Origin: Mycolicibacterium cosmeticum
Lineage (GTDB): Bacteria > Actinomycetota > Actinomycetes > Mycobacteriales > Mycobacteriaceae
Length of the DNA stretch: 64,000 nucleotides
Assembly (NCBI GenBank): GCA_016197365.1
Contig: JACPVS010000009.1
Location: 124,001 to 188,000 of the forward strand
Direction: 5' to 3'
Of the stretch, positions 1-7,734 are shown piece by piece; the first letter of the stretch is position 1, and the number at the start of each line of letters is the position of its first letter. Below the pieces are notes generated by a model. The model was given only the letters and a program-made list of their open reading frames with translations. It ran no database searches and was not told where the DNA came from. A program made the position numbers and the translations under genes.

Positions 1-212
1 AACATGCCGAGCATGAAGATCTCGGAGTGAGCGAAGTTGATCAACCGCAGCACACCGAACACCAGGGTGTAGCCGACCGCGACCAGTGCGTATATCGCCC
101 CCCACGCCAGACCGTCAATCGTCAACTGGCCGAACCCGTTCACCAGGTTGTCGACGTTGAAGTTGATATTGGCTGCGGTGCAGACGTACTGACCGATGCA
201 ATCGGGGGTCAT
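1..212 (-). CDS. livH: Branched-chain amino acid ABC transporter permease, LivH type (N-terminal part)
   Basis: This inner-membrane permease subunit would move leucine/isoleucine/valine-type substrates delivered by the lipoprotein encoded next to it. The visible 70 residues hold a short polar N-terminus and then a first membrane segment with the LivH-like pattern GLAWGAIYALVAVGYTLVFG followed by RLINFAHSE. The ATG is preceded by AGGAG at about 11 bases. The gene runs off the left edge, so only the N-terminus is present. It follows livK in the same direction with a hairpin between them, as expected for a liv operon. The family is clear from this N-terminus; substrate range is inferred. Confidence 0.8.
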   Translation of the reverse strand, partial: MTPDCIGQYVCTAANINFNVDNLVNGFGQLTIDGLAWGAIYALVAVGYTLVFGVLRLINFAHSEIFMLGM

Positions 213-252
213 CCGGTGGCGGGCTCCTGGTCGAAAAGTTGTCTGGAACAAG

Positions 253-284
253 AACGCGTCCGGAACCGGGGTCCCGGACGCGTC
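253..284 (-). terminator. Strong hairpin between livK and livH
   Basis: The arms ACGCGTCCGG and CCGGACGCGT are perfectly complementary around a 10-base loop. Read in the gene direction the stem is followed by TTCTTG. It sits 15 bases after the livK stop and 41 bases before the livH start, so it probably attenuates rather than ends transcription. It would favour more binding protein than permease, a common arrangement in ABC importers. Confidence 0.6.
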
Positions 285-298
285 CTTTGGTGAGTTCC

Positions 299-1510
299 CT
301 ACTGGACCTTGAAGATCCAGATCAGGTTGGTGGTGAGCTCACCCTTGTCTGTCCACTGGTAGTTGCGGGCGATGCCCTGCCCGTTGTACGTCTTCACGAA
401 GTCCAGCAGCGCCGGCCGGGTGATGGCACCCGAGTCGATGCCCTTGAGCAGGATGGTGCCCAGGTCGTAGCCCTCCGCGCTGTACGTGCCCGCGTCGGCG
501 TTGAACTTCTTCTTGTAATCCTCGGCGAACGTGCCGGTGGCCGGGCCGCACGGGCAGGCCAGGATGGCGTCCTTGGAAGCCTCGCCGGCCTGCTTGACGA
601 ACTCGATGTCCTTCGTGCCGTCGGCCGAAGAGAACACCCCGGTGTAGCCGCCGTCGCGCAGCTGCTGCACCAGCGGCGCCGCCTCGGAGTAATAGCCGCC
701 GTAGAAGATGGCGTCCGGGCTGATGCCCTTGACCTGCGTCACCGCGGCGGAGAAGTCCTTGTCGCCCTTCTTCACCGAGATGTTGCAGCCCGGGTCCGCA
801 ACGGGCCCCAGGGTCTCGCGCACCGCGGTGGCCAGACCGAGGCCGTAGTCGGTGCTGTCGTCGATGACGCACACCTTCTTGAACCCCAACGCGTTCTTCA
901 GGTAGTTGGCGACCGACGGGCCCTGCACGGCGTCGTTGGCCAGTCCGCGGAAGAAGGTCTTCCACCCGTTCTGGCTGAGCGTCGGGTTGGTGGCCGAGGC
1001 CGTGGTGGCGACGAGGCCGGCCTGGTCGAACACGGTGCCGGTGGCCTTGGTCTCGCCGGAGAACGCCGGGCCGACCAGGCCGATCGTGTACTGGTCGTCG
1101 ACGATCTGCGGGGCGATGGCCGTCGCCTTCTGCGGGTCGCCTTCGGTGTCGAACGGCTTGAGCTGCACCTGGCAGCCCGGATTGGCAGCGTTGTGCTTGT
1201 CGATCGCCAGCTGCACGCCGTTCTTGATGTTGATACCCAGCGCCGCGTCGGGACCGTTGAGCGCCCCGGCCATCGCGATGGAGACGGGCGGGCAGGTGGC
1301 CTTGCCGTCGCCCGCAGGATCCGCCGGGGTGGCGCCCGTGGCGGCCTTGACCTCCGCGCCGTTTTCGTCGATCTGGACCTGTTCGACGATCTTCAGGTCG
1401 GCTTTCGACGTGCTCTGTTCGGGAGTGGACTGGTTACACCCGGCAATACCGAGTACCAGCAGTCCAGCGCCACCGAGCGCAAATGCATTCCGTGCCACGC
1501 GACTGCGCAC
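299..1510 (-). CDS. livK: Branched-chain amino acid ABC transporter substrate-binding lipoprotein
   Basis: This periplasmic binding lipoprotein captures branched-chain amino acids or related ligands for the LivHMGF importer. The 403-residue product starts with a short basic region and a hydrophobic stretch ending in the lipobox LGIAGC (Cys25). A type I periplasmic-binding fold follows (peripla_BP_6 family), seen in blocks such as VSIAMAGALNGPDAALG, GLVGPAFSGET and FYGGYYSEAAPLVQQL. The GTG start is supported by GGAGG seven bases upstream. The length is normal for the family. It is the first visible gene of the liv operon, and livH follows. Ligand specificity cannot be read from the sequence. 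Confidence 0.88.
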   Translation of the reverse strand: MRSRVARNAFALGGAGLLVLGIAGCNQSTPEQSTSKADLKIVEQVQIDENGAEVKAATGATPADPAGDGKATCPPVSIAMAGALNGPDAALGINIKNGVQLAIDKHNAANPGCQVQLKPFDTEGDPQKATAIAPQIVDDQYTIGLVGPAFSGETKATGTVFDQAGLVATTASATNPTLSQNGWKTFFRGLANDAVQGPSVANYLKNALGFKKVCVIDDSTDYGLGLATAVRETLGPVADPGCNISVKKGDKDFSAAVTQVKGISPDAIFYGGYYSEAAPLVQQLRDGGYTGVFSSADGTKDIEFVKQAGEASKDAILACPCGPATGTFAEDYKKKFNADAGTYSAEGYDLGTILLKGIDSGAITRPALLDFVKTYNGQGIARNYQWTDKGELTTNLIWIFKVQ

Positions 1511-1709
1511 GCTTCACCTCCGGGTCATGGATTCCGACGGCATCGGCGATGAGTCGCAGGTCGGCCGCTCGCTGATGCTTCGGGTAGACACTAGCCAAAC
1601 GGTCGCCGCGTTGCGTGATGTTGAACGATTGGCCACGGCGCGTCGGTATCGCGAGCAGGTGATAGCGCAGGACCGGAAACGCAGTGTTAACCCGGGCCGT
1701 CCGCGCGGG

Positions 1710-2330
1710 TCAGGCGGACGGCGATTCTTCGGCAGGCGGGTCCAGAGTCTCCAGCACGACCTCGGCCACCCGCTTCATGGTGGTGCGCCGATCCATCGCC
1801 GCGCGCTGAATCCATTTGAACGCTTCGGGTTCCGTCATTCCTTGGTTTGCCTGCAGCAAACCCTTCGCCCGCTCGACGAGCTTGCGTGTCTCGAGCCGGT
1901 CGGACAGGTTGGCCACCTCGTGTTCCAGCGCCGCGATCTCACCGAAGCGGCTGACGGCGACCTCGATGGCCGGAATCAGATCGGTGATGGAGAACGGCTT
2001 GACCAAATAGGCCATCGCGCCCGCGTCGCGGGCCCGCTCGACCAGTTCACGCTGCGAGAAGGCGGTGAGGATGACAATGGGCGCAATACGCTTGGCAGCG
2101 ATCTCCGATGCCGCATCGATCCCGTCGCGGCGGGGCATCTTCACATCCATGATCACCAGATCAGGTTTGAGGCTCTCGGCGAGATCCACCGCCTCCTGGC
2201 CGTCACCGGCCTGGCCCACGACCTCATAACCTTCCTCGTTCAGCATCTCGGCCAGATCGAGTCGGATCAGTGCTTCGTCCTCGGCGATGAGGACACGGCG
2301 CGGGGCGGAAGCTTCGGTCATGGCGGCCAT
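1710..2330 (-). CDS. pdtaR: ANTAR-domain response regulator PdtaR
   Basis: PdtaR receives phosphate from the histidine kinase PdtaS and binds RNA to relieve transcription termination. Residues 12-125 form a receiver domain with the acidic pair E17-D18, phospho-acceptor D62 in VIMDVKMP, Thr in ILTAF and Lys in YLVKPF. A short coiled linker (IAALEHEVANLSDRLETRK) leads into a C-terminal ANTAR domain with AKGLLQ, EAFKWIQRAAM and MKRVAEVVLE. The 206-residue length matches the Rv1626 orthologue. Translation may begin at the fourth residue (ATG at 2321) instead, since GGAAG fits that spacing better. The kinase gene is not nearby, which is normal in mycobacteria. Confidence 0.93.
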   Translation of the reverse strand: MAAMTEASAPRRVLIAEDEALIRLDLAEMLNEEGYEVVGQAGDGQEAVDLAESLKPDLVIMDVKMPRRDGIDAASEIAAKRIAPIVILTAFSQRELVERARDAGAMAYLVKPFSITDLIPAIEVAVSRFGEIAALEHEVANLSDRLETRKLVERAKGLLQANQGMTEPEAFKWIQRAAMDRRTTMKRVAEVVLETLDPPAEESPSA

Positions 2331-2438
2331 TCTTCCGTGAGTGCGGCCGATCAGCGACCTCGGGGTTACCTGGGCGCGTCGGGCAGGTGCGGGAGGCCCC
2401 GTGCCGATCCTCTAAGGTGGGAGTCCGCACCAGTGCTG

Positions 2439-2515
2439 GCCCTCGTATCCCAACTGGCAGAGGAAACGGATTCAAAACCCGTGCAGTGTGAGTTCGAATC
2501 TCACCGAGGGCACCA
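2439..2515 (+). tRNA. tRNA with CAA anticodon (tRNA-Leu by anticodon), CCA encoded
   Basis: A 77-base cloverleaf can be drawn. The acceptor arms GCCCTCG and CGAGGGC are perfect, the discriminator is A, and CCA is encoded. The D loop contains GG. The anticodon loop is TTCAAAA, placing CAA at positions 34-36. The T arm is GTGAG-TTCGAAT-CTCAC. The anticodon stem is ACGGA/CCCGT, with an A-C mismatch next to the loop. The variable region is only five bases (GCAGT), whereas leucine tRNAs usually have a long variable arm, so the leucine identity rests on the anticodon alone. Confidence 0.9.
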
Positions 2516-2631
2516 CAAAACCGGCGAGCATCCCCACCATTTCTCAGCCTCTGCCCGCGCCCGTGCCGGGATACCGGCCGGTCACCCACCCACCTGGGTC
2601 GGAGCGATGGCCCTCAGGACGCCGGAGTCGA

Positions 2632-2657
2632 TGTTTTCGTACCCGGAGGCGGGGTAG
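2632..2657 (+). promoter_or_regulatory. Possible SigF-type promoter
   Basis: TGTTT (2632-2636) and GGGTAG (2652-2657), 15 bases apart, resemble the mycobacterial SigF consensus GGWWT-N16/17-GGGTAY, with slightly short spacing. Transcription would begin near 2664, some 30 bases before the small gene at 2694. This is a pattern match only. Confidence 0.4.
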
Positions 2658-2693
2658 ACGCGGTTGGTCCACACGATCAACTGGAGGTGCGTT

Positions 2694-2936
2694 ATGGCAA
2701 CTGGAGAGACCGGCTTCGACGATGTCACGTTCGACTTGGTGTCGGTGCAGTATCACTCACTCAAAGCCGGCCACGACTACGGGCAGTACGTTCGTGACGC
2801 CAAGAATGCGGGACGCGACGACATCGCCTCGTTCTTCGAAGAAGTCATGAAGCAGGATTCCGACCGGGCGGCGCGGTGCCACGAGTTCATGAGGGAACTC
2901 GCTGGAGCCGGAGCCGCCGGTCCCGCAGGGAGTTGA
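2694..2936 (+). CDS. Small acidic protein of unknown function, 80 aa
   Basis: I do not recognise this family. The protein is short, soluble and acidic, with no signal peptide or membrane segment. It has a predicted helical core (VSVQYHSLKAGHDYGQYVRDA, DDIASFFEEVMKQDSDRA) and a flexible Ala/Gly/Pro tail. Its single Cys and the His residues do not make a recognisable metal site. The ATG is preceded by GGAGG with six bases spacing, which rules out the longer upstream GTG frame. A SigF-like promoter upstream and a hairpin downstream suggest a stand-alone stress-induced transcript. The next gene, an SDR, is on the same strand 140 bases later. Confidence 0.75.
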   Translation: MATGETGFDDVTFDLVSVQYHSLKAGHDYGQYVRDAKNAGRDDIASFFEEVMKQDSDRAARCHEFMRELAGAGAAGPAGS

Positions 2937-2964
2937 CCTCAGCCGCAGCGGCTTACAGCGAGGG

Positions 2965-2995
2965 GCCTCCGGTTGAGCCTCGCTCATCCGGAGGC
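2965..2995 (+). terminator. Long hairpin after the 80-aa gene
   Basis: GCCTCCGG pairs with CCGGAGGC. After a T-T mismatch, an inner TGAGC pairs with GCTCA around a CTC loop, giving 13 base pairs in all. There is no T run, which is common for mycobacterial terminators. It lies 28 bases after the stop codon. Confidence 0.6.
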
Positions 2996-3076
2996 GTCTC
3001 GGTGCATAAGGCGCCTGGATGCGGGAAGTCCCGATGGCATGAGGAGACAACATCGAGCGCCCGACCGGAGTGTCCA

Positions 3077-4051
3077 ATGACCAGAGCCGACCGAGACGAA
3101 TCCCTGCGAGTCGTCATCACGGGCGCTTCCAGCGGGATCGGGCAGGCGACCGCCGGGATGTTCGCGCGCCGTGGGGCGCGCCTGTTCTTGGCAGCCCGAA
3201 ACGGCGAGGCCCTGGAGAGGGTAGCCACGCGTTGTAGGGCGGCGGGAGGTGACGCCGTCGCCGTCAAGGCAGACGTCACCGACATCCATGCCATCCGGGA
3301 GATCGCCCGCCGCGCTTCTGAGGAACTCGGCGGCGTAGACGTGTGGCTGAGCAACCCCGGGGTCGGCGCCATCGGGCTGTATCAGGACACGCCGATGGAA
3401 GCTCACGAACAGATCATCCGAACCAATCTGATCGGTCACATGAACGATGCGCACGCGGTTCTGCCCATCTTCCTGCGTCAGGGCAGCGGCACGTTCATCA
3501 ACATGATCTCGCTGGGCGGGTTCGCCGCGGCGCCGTTTGCCGCGGCCTACAGCGCCAGCAAGTTCGGCCTGCGCGGCTTCTCGGAGTCTTTGCGTGCCGA
3601 ACTCTCCGGCCACCCACACATCCACGTCTGCGATATCTATCCCGGCTTCGTCGACACCCCGGGTATACGTCACGGCGCCAACTACGTCGGGCGCAAGGTG
3701 TCCGCCCCGCCACCGGTTCTCGACCCTTGGCGCGTTGCAATGGCCGTCCTACGCGTGGCCGACAAACCGAAACCCACGACATCAGTCGGTACGACGGCCG
3801 TCCTGACTCGACTTGTGCACGCCGTGAGCCCCATGGCCACAGGACGAACCATGTTCCGCTTAATGAACTCCTATTTCGCCGATGCGCAACATGTTCCGCT
3901 CAGCGCGGGCAATCTCTTCGATCCCGCGGAGGACGCCGCGATAGTCGAGGGGGGCCTGCGGTCCGCCAAGCAGCGGTCCATGGCGTACGCCGGTGCCGCG
4001 ACGGCGGCCACGGCCGCCGTGCTCGCCATCGCACTGAGACGGCGCACGTAA
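3077..4051 (+). CDS. SDR-family oxidoreductase with C-terminal membrane anchor
   Basis: This is a short-chain dehydrogenase/reductase with unknown substrate. The 324-residue product opens with the Rossmann motif TGASSGIG near residue 17. The conserved SDR Asn is replaced, with NPGVGA in place of NNAG. The catalytic pair is YSASK in the segment AAYSASKFGLRGFSESLRAE, with a Ser about a dozen residues before it. A hydrophobic C-terminal stretch (YAGAATAATAAVLAIAL) followed by RRR looks like a membrane tail. The ATG has GGAG about seven bases upstream; the longer frame starting inside the 80-aa gene is unlikely. Similar tail-anchored SDRs occur in mycobacterial stress regulons, but the role here is inferred. 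Confidence 0.85.
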   Translation: MTRADRDESLRVVITGASSGIGQATAGMFARRGARLFLAARNGEALERVATRCRAAGGDAVAVKADVTDIHAIREIARRASEELGGVDVWLSNPGVGAIGLYQDTPMEAHEQIIRTNLIGHMNDAHAVLPIFLRQGSGTFINMISLGGFAAAPFAAAYSASKFGLRGFSESLRAELSGHPHIHVCDIYPGFVDTPGIRHGANYVGRKVSAPPPVLDPWRVAMAVLRVADKPKPTTSVGTTAVLTRLVHAVSPMATGRTMFRLMNSYFADAQHVPLSAGNLFDPAEDAAIVEGGLRSAKQRSMAYAGAATAATAAVLAIALRRRT

Positions 4052-4150
4052 CAGCCGCGGGCACGAGAACCTTCAGCGGCGCAACAACGACCAGAAAAGG
4101 GCGCGCATGCGTGCGGCTGCACTACGCCAGACAGGCCAGACCCCAAAGGT

Positions 4151-4172
4151 GTCCGACTTCGACGAATCGGAC
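4151..4172. other. Weak inverted repeat in the gap after the SDR gene
   Basis: GTCCGA and TCGGAC flank a 10-base loop. It is the only structure I see between 4052 and 4304 and might end the SDR transcript. No gene is supported in this gap apart from the leader micro-ORF at its right end. Confidence 0.3.
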
Positions 4173-4314
4173 AGAAATGTCGTCGATGTTCGATTGGCGG
4201 GCGTGTGGCGCGCCCAGCAAGGACCGCACGTGTAGTTCGCAGTTGCACCGTGACCTGTCTCATCTTGCCGGCCACCGACCTTGATGTGCGATAGGAGGTT
4301 TAGCCGGAGGTCAG

Positions 4315-4332
4315 ATGGCTAAGTCTCGATGA
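4315..4332 (+). CDS. Five-codon leader micro-ORF (MAKSR) overlapping the DUF6328 start
   Basis: The ATG at 4315 follows a good ribosome site (GGAGG, 4306-4310). It encodes MAKSR and stops at TGA 4330-4332, which overlaps the ATG of the DUF6328 gene (TGATG). That downstream ATG has no ribosome site of its own, so coupled translation is the simplest reading. The evidence is spacing alone. Confidence 0.35.
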   Translation: MAKSR

Positions 4333-4871
4333 TGGGCACTGCCACCGTATTCCCGGATGACCTCTGGAATCGCGAGGAACGATGCGAGACCCACACCCAG
4401 CGTCTCGATCGAAACTGGGCATGCCTGCTCCAGGAATTACGGGTCGTGTTGACGGGGGTACAGCTGCTGACCGGATTCCTGCTGACGCTACCGTTCCAGC
4501 AGCGCTTCGCGGTGCTCGATGACGACATGCGCCGGCTCTACCTCGCCACGGTAGCGTGCTCCATCGCAGCGACGTTGCTTCTCACGGCTCCGGTTTCGAC
4601 GCATCGCATGGTGTTCCGGCGCCACATGCTGCGCCATTTGGTGTCCGTCTCGCATCGCCTCACACTGATCGGCCTGCTGTTTCTCGGGGCAGCCATGTCG
4701 GGCGTGGCGACCATCGTGTTCGATGTGATGGCTGGTCGTGCCGCCGCCCTCGGGGCGGGAGTGGGCAGCGCCGTGGTGTGGAGCGGCCTGTGGATCATGC
4801 TGCCGCTGCTGATGCGAACATTCATGCCGCCACAGGAAGGACTGGAGCGGCCCGGACCTTCACTGCGGTGA
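4329..4871 (+). CDS. DUF6328 family membrane protein
   Basis: This is a conserved actinobacterial membrane protein of unknown function. The 180 residues contain the family-typical start ETHTQRLDRNWACLLQELRV and then GVQLLTGFLLTLPFQQRF. Four membrane segments follow, around residues 35-53, 70-88, 117-137 and 145-163. The N- and C-termini are probably cytoplasmic. The start codon lacks its own ribosome site and overlaps a five-codon leader ORF, so initiation is probably coupled. The gene lies convergent to the first glycosidase, and a bidirectional hairpin separates them. Confidence 0.8.
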   Translation: MMGTATVFPDDLWNREERCETHTQRLDRNWACLLQELRVVLTGVQLLTGFLLTLPFQQRFAVLDDDMRRLYLATVACSIAATLLLTAPVSTHRMVFRRHMLRHLVSVSHRLTLIGLLFLGAAMSGVATIVFDVMAGRAAALGAGVGSAVVWSGLWIMLPLLMRTFMPPQEGLERPGPSLR

Positions 4872-4895
4872 TGTGTGGACAGCCGTCGGGCAGGA

Positions 4896-4930
4896 GAAAA
4901 ATGAAGGACCGCACCATCGCGGCCCTTCAT
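4896..4930 (-). terminator. Intrinsic terminator of glycosidase 1
   Basis: On the minus strand ATGAAGG-GCCGC pairs with GCGG-TCCTTCAT and runs into TTTTTC, a good hairpin plus T tract 15 bases after the stop codon. It could also stop the convergent DUF6328 transcript. Sequence and position closely resemble the hairpin after the second glycosidase. Confidence 0.75.
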
Positions 4931-4944
4931 CTCCCCTCGTTTCC

Positions 4945-7140
4945 CTATTCGGACCCGCCGGCTCCCGAAGCTGTCGACGGACCGGCCTTGGCGGTGGTGT
5001 TCTCCCGCTGCGAGGACGCCGTGGCCGACGGGGTCCCGGCGCCGCCGTGGCGCGGCTTGTCCCCGGCGCTCGGCTTGTCCCCGGCGCTCGGCTTGTCCCC
5101 GGACTTCGGCTTGGTCCCGTGCTCCGAATGGCCCGACTTCCCGCCCGAGTGGGTCGCCTTGGTGCCGGTGCCGTCATCCCCAGCGCCATTTGCGCCCGAT
5201 GCCCCGGTCGAATCACCCTTGGTCGAGTCCGGCTTCGTGGACTCCGGCTTCGTGGTCTCGGGCTTGGTCGACTCCGGCTTGGTCGACTCCGGCTTGGACG
5301 GCTCGTCCTTGGCGGGCCCATCCTTGGCAGGCTCGTCCTTGACGGGCGCCTCGGGCTTGGTGGTCGCCTCCGGCGTCGTTGTGCCGGTGGTGTCGGTGCC
5401 GGCCCCGGTGGCCGGATCCGTCGTGGCTTCCGCCGGCTCCGCCGGCGTCGCGGTCTCCTCCGCGGCGGGCGTCTCGGTCGCGGATTCTTCTGCGGCGGGG
5501 GTCTTTACGGTCTCCTCCGTCTCAACCTCCTCCGTTGCCGTCTCCTCGGTCACGGTCTCTTCGGTCACCGTCTCTTCGGTCGTGGCGACTTCCTCGACGG
5601 TGGTCGCCTCATCTTTGACCGCCTCCGTCGACGTCGCTTCCGCATCCTCGGATTCGCCGGCCTTGGCCTTCTCTTCGCTCTCCGCGGATACCTCGTCGCC
5701 GGTCTTCGCCGCCGACTCGGCATCCTCTGCGGTGACTCCGTCGACCACGCTCGTCCGGGCCGCACTCAAAGCCGTTGCGGCGGCGGTCTGCCCGCCAAGC
5801 CCACTGAACAGCTGGGTGATCGCGGCGACCACCGACGTCACGATCGTGTTGATCACCGTCGGCACGAAGCTGAAGATCTGGCCGATCAGCTGTCCGAGCG
5901 CCGTCAGCACCGCAGTGATGGGGTTGGCCGGAGTCGTCGGCGTCGTCGGCTTCAACGACTTGATCAGTTCCTTGAGGATGAGCGCTATGGGTTTCGGTGT
6001 GCCGTCCTCGTAATACAGCCCGAAATGCGCCTCATTGTTGAGGAGGTCCTCGGTTTTTCCCGCACTGTCCAGCAGCGTGTACAGGAAGATGGGCCCGGCC
6101 CCCGCGATGTTCTGCCAGGTTTTGATGAAGTCCTCGATGTAGGCCTGCTGGGCAGCGGTTGTCACCACATTGGTCGGGAGACCGTACTCACTGATCCACA
6201 TCTTCAGTTGTTCCTGGCCCGGCGCGAGGTAGGAATTCATCAGATCCCGCAGGGCTTGAACCTGCGAGGCCGCGAAGTTGCCGGAGCCGAACATTGAGAA
6301 GTAGTCGTACGGATGGAAGGACAGCGCGTCGAAGTAACCATTCGCGCCGGCGTTATACATCGCCTTGACGAAGTCGACGGGGTTCATGGTCCAGTTGCCC
6401 AATGTCGTCCCGGCACCGACCACCCCGCCAATCACGGTGATGTCGATATTGAGCTGTGCGGCCGCTTGTTTGATGCTCGTATAAGCGGCCTTCAACATCT
6501 TGGTGTAGTCGATCGGGTCCACCGGATTCCAGAAGATGAACGCGTTCGGCTCGTTCCAGATTTCGTAGGCGCTGATCTTGTCGCCGTAGCGCAAGGCCAC
6601 CTGCTTGGCGAAGGCCGCGAAGTCGTTGACATCCTTCGGCTGACCGTTGACCGGCGACGACTCCGTGGCCCACGTCGGCGTCGAGTTCAGCACCCCGAGA
6701 ATGCCCATACCTTTGGCATTGGCGGCATTGACGATCATGTCCATTGCTGCCCAATTCCTGGTGGCGCCAGGAAGATCGGGGTCCTTCAGTTCGATGTTCG
6801 CCCACGGCACCAGCACCCGCACGTTGGTGACGCCGATGTCCTTCATCGACTGGAGCCGCTGATCGACCTCCGCACGGATCGCGGCAATTTCTGCTGCGGT
6901 GATGTTCGGCTTGAGAAGTTTGTCGTTGATGTCGTGGAAGAAGTCCCCGCCCTCGGAGATGCCGACCGTCGACGGAGCCTCATCAATGGCCGCGACGTTG
7001 AGAATTTCGTACGACGCGACCCGCTTCACATCCGGCATGACGAAATGGCTTCCGGCCGCGGCGATCATGGCCGTGGTGGTCAACCCGATTACTGCACGCT
7101 TCATCACTCCGCGTGTCGACCCAGGAACGTGTCCCCACAT
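4945..7140 (-). CDS. Secreted clan-A glycoside hydrolase (cellulase/PslG-like) with long repeat tail, copy 1
   Basis: This is a predicted exported retaining glycosidase; the polysaccharide it cuts is unknown. Numbered from the ATG at 7140 (731 aa), residues 1-35 form a signal peptide with KR before a hydrophobic core. Residues 45-395 form a TIM barrel with acid/base Glu197 in YEIWNEP and nucleophile Glu318 in WISEYG, plus SFHPY at 274-278. Residues 405-450 are a hydrophobic helical stretch (LGQLIGQIFSFVPTVINTIV). The remaining 280 residues are Glu/Thr/Lys/Pro-rich, including KPEST and GDKPSA repeats. The start at 7140 has GAGG eight bases upstream; ATG 7104 is an alternative. It is a tandem paralogue of the next gene. 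Confidence 0.85.
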   Translation of the reverse strand: MWGHVPGSTRGVMKRAVIGLTTTAMIAAAGSHFVMPDVKRVASYEILNVAAIDEAPSTVGISEGGDFFHDINDKLLKPNITAAEIAAIRAEVDQRLQSMKDIGVTNVRVLVPWANIELKDPDLPGATRNWAAMDMIVNAANAKGMGILGVLNSTPTWATESSPVNGQPKDVNDFAAFAKQVALRYGDKISAYEIWNEPNAFIFWNPVDPIDYTKMLKAAYTSIKQAAAQLNIDITVIGGVVGAGTTLGNWTMNPVDFVKAMYNAGANGYFDALSFHPYDYFSMFGSGNFAASQVQALRDLMNSYLAPGQEQLKMWISEYGLPTNVVTTAAQQAYIEDFIKTWQNIAGAGPIFLYTLLDSAGKTEDLLNNEAHFGLYYEDGTPKPIALILKELIKSLKPTTPTTPANPITAVLTALGQLIGQIFSFVPTVINTIVTSVVAAITQLFSGLGGQTAAATALSAARTSVVDGVTAEDAESAAKTGDEVSAESEEKAKAGESEDAEATSTEAVKDEATTVEEVATTEETVTEETVTEETATEEVETEETVKTPAAEESATETPAAEETATPAEPAEATTDPATGAGTDTTGTTTPEATTKPEAPVKDEPAKDGPAKDEPSKPESTKPESTKPETTKPESTKPDSTKGDSTGASGANGAGDDGTGTKATHSGGKSGHSEHGTKPKSGDKPSAGDKPSAGDKPRHGGAGTPSATASSQRENTTAKAGPSTASGAGGSE
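5053..5106 (-). repeat. Three 18-bp tandem units in the glycosidase 1 tail
   Basis: The unit CGGCTTGTCCCCGGCGCT occurs at 5053-5070 and 5071-5088, with a partial third copy to 5106. It encodes GDKPSA repeats near the C-terminus. Such repeats can change copy number by slippage. Confidence 0.85.
5219..5338 (-). repeat. Eight degenerate 15-bp tandem units in the glycosidase 1 tail
   Basis: Units of the type TTGGTCGACTCCGGC repeat in register from 5219, with the last three more diverged. They encode KPEST/KPETT/KPDST-type pentapeptides and then looser KDEPA/KDGPA units. This points to an extended wall-spanning or glycosylated linker. Confidence 0.85.
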
Positions 7141-7236
7141 CGCAACCGCCTCATCTCTACTCTTCTGTACCTCTGACCACAGTTTCGTGCTTGAGAGTGC
7201 AAGAAAATTAACTGAGCTGACGGCAATTTGCATAAC

Positions 7237-7250
7237 TTACCCAAGGGTAA
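7237..7250. promoter_or_regulatory. Palindrome TTACCCAAGGGTAA upstream of glycosidase 1
   Basis: The arms TTACCC/GGGTAA are perfect around AA, centred about 104 bases before the glycosidase 1 start. A near-identical palindrome sits about 95 bases before glycosidase 2. It has the size of a dimeric repressor operator; the regulator is unknown. Confidence 0.55.
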
Positions 7251-7341
7251 TATTTGGGCCGAAATACTTAGCCCGGAGCAGCTGATTTTGGCAACTAATT
7301 GACCGCTCGGAAAATAGCGGTTTCCATTCTCATAAACTGAG

Positions 7342-7353
7342 TTATGGCAAAGC
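7342..7353. promoter_or_regulatory. Shared 12-base motif TTATGGCAAAGC, copy 1
   Basis: Exactly the same 12 bases occur at 9982-9993. In both places the motif begins 105 bases to the right of the start of the TTAC-GTAA palindrome. The sequence between is otherwise poorly conserved, which suggests selection on these two elements. Confidence 0.45.
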
Positions 7354-7734
7354 GTGACCGCCACTCCTGCGACTTTCCTGAGAGCGGTCTCAGCAGGCAA
7401 AATGCTCTATTTTCCCAGGTACACGGGCCGCTTGCGGATGGAAGGATCGGCAGCAGGCGGCGGCGACCGCGCCAGGTTTCTACGCCGATGTGCAATTTTG
7501 GCAAACTTATCCATGGCTTCTTTGAGCCCTGGCCTCCAGATCCTTCGGCGGTGCCGGGCTATGTTTGCCCAAAGCAGCGGAGAATCGGGTGATCCGGCCC
7601 CTGATCTTGGAATGTGGGAGGACACCGATCCGGTTGCTGCCGGCGATGCCCGCAAAACCGACGCCCGGAGACCTGACGGGAGGCGGCCGCGGCGTCCTGT
7701 TGCGCTAAGCCGGGCGGTGACAACGTGATTGGAG

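Noticed and set aside
239..1552. Long open frame on the plus strand opposite livK
   Set aside because: It mirrors the high-GC codon pattern of livK, has no recognisable motif, and livK has a lipobox, fold and ribosome site.
2439..4871. tRNA gene as a possible integration site of a genomic island
   Set aside because: No integrase, no repeat of the tRNA 3' end and no change of gene style was seen downstream within the window.
5053..5338. Regular short repeats that could suggest a CRISPR array
   Set aside because: The 15- and 18-base units are contiguous, lack unique spacers and encode in-frame pentapeptide and hexapeptide repeats.
4556..6297. Long low-complexity frames on the plus strand through the glycosidase 1 tail
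   Set aside because: They are the antisense reading of the repeat-rich tail; composition follows the repeats and no start signal is present.
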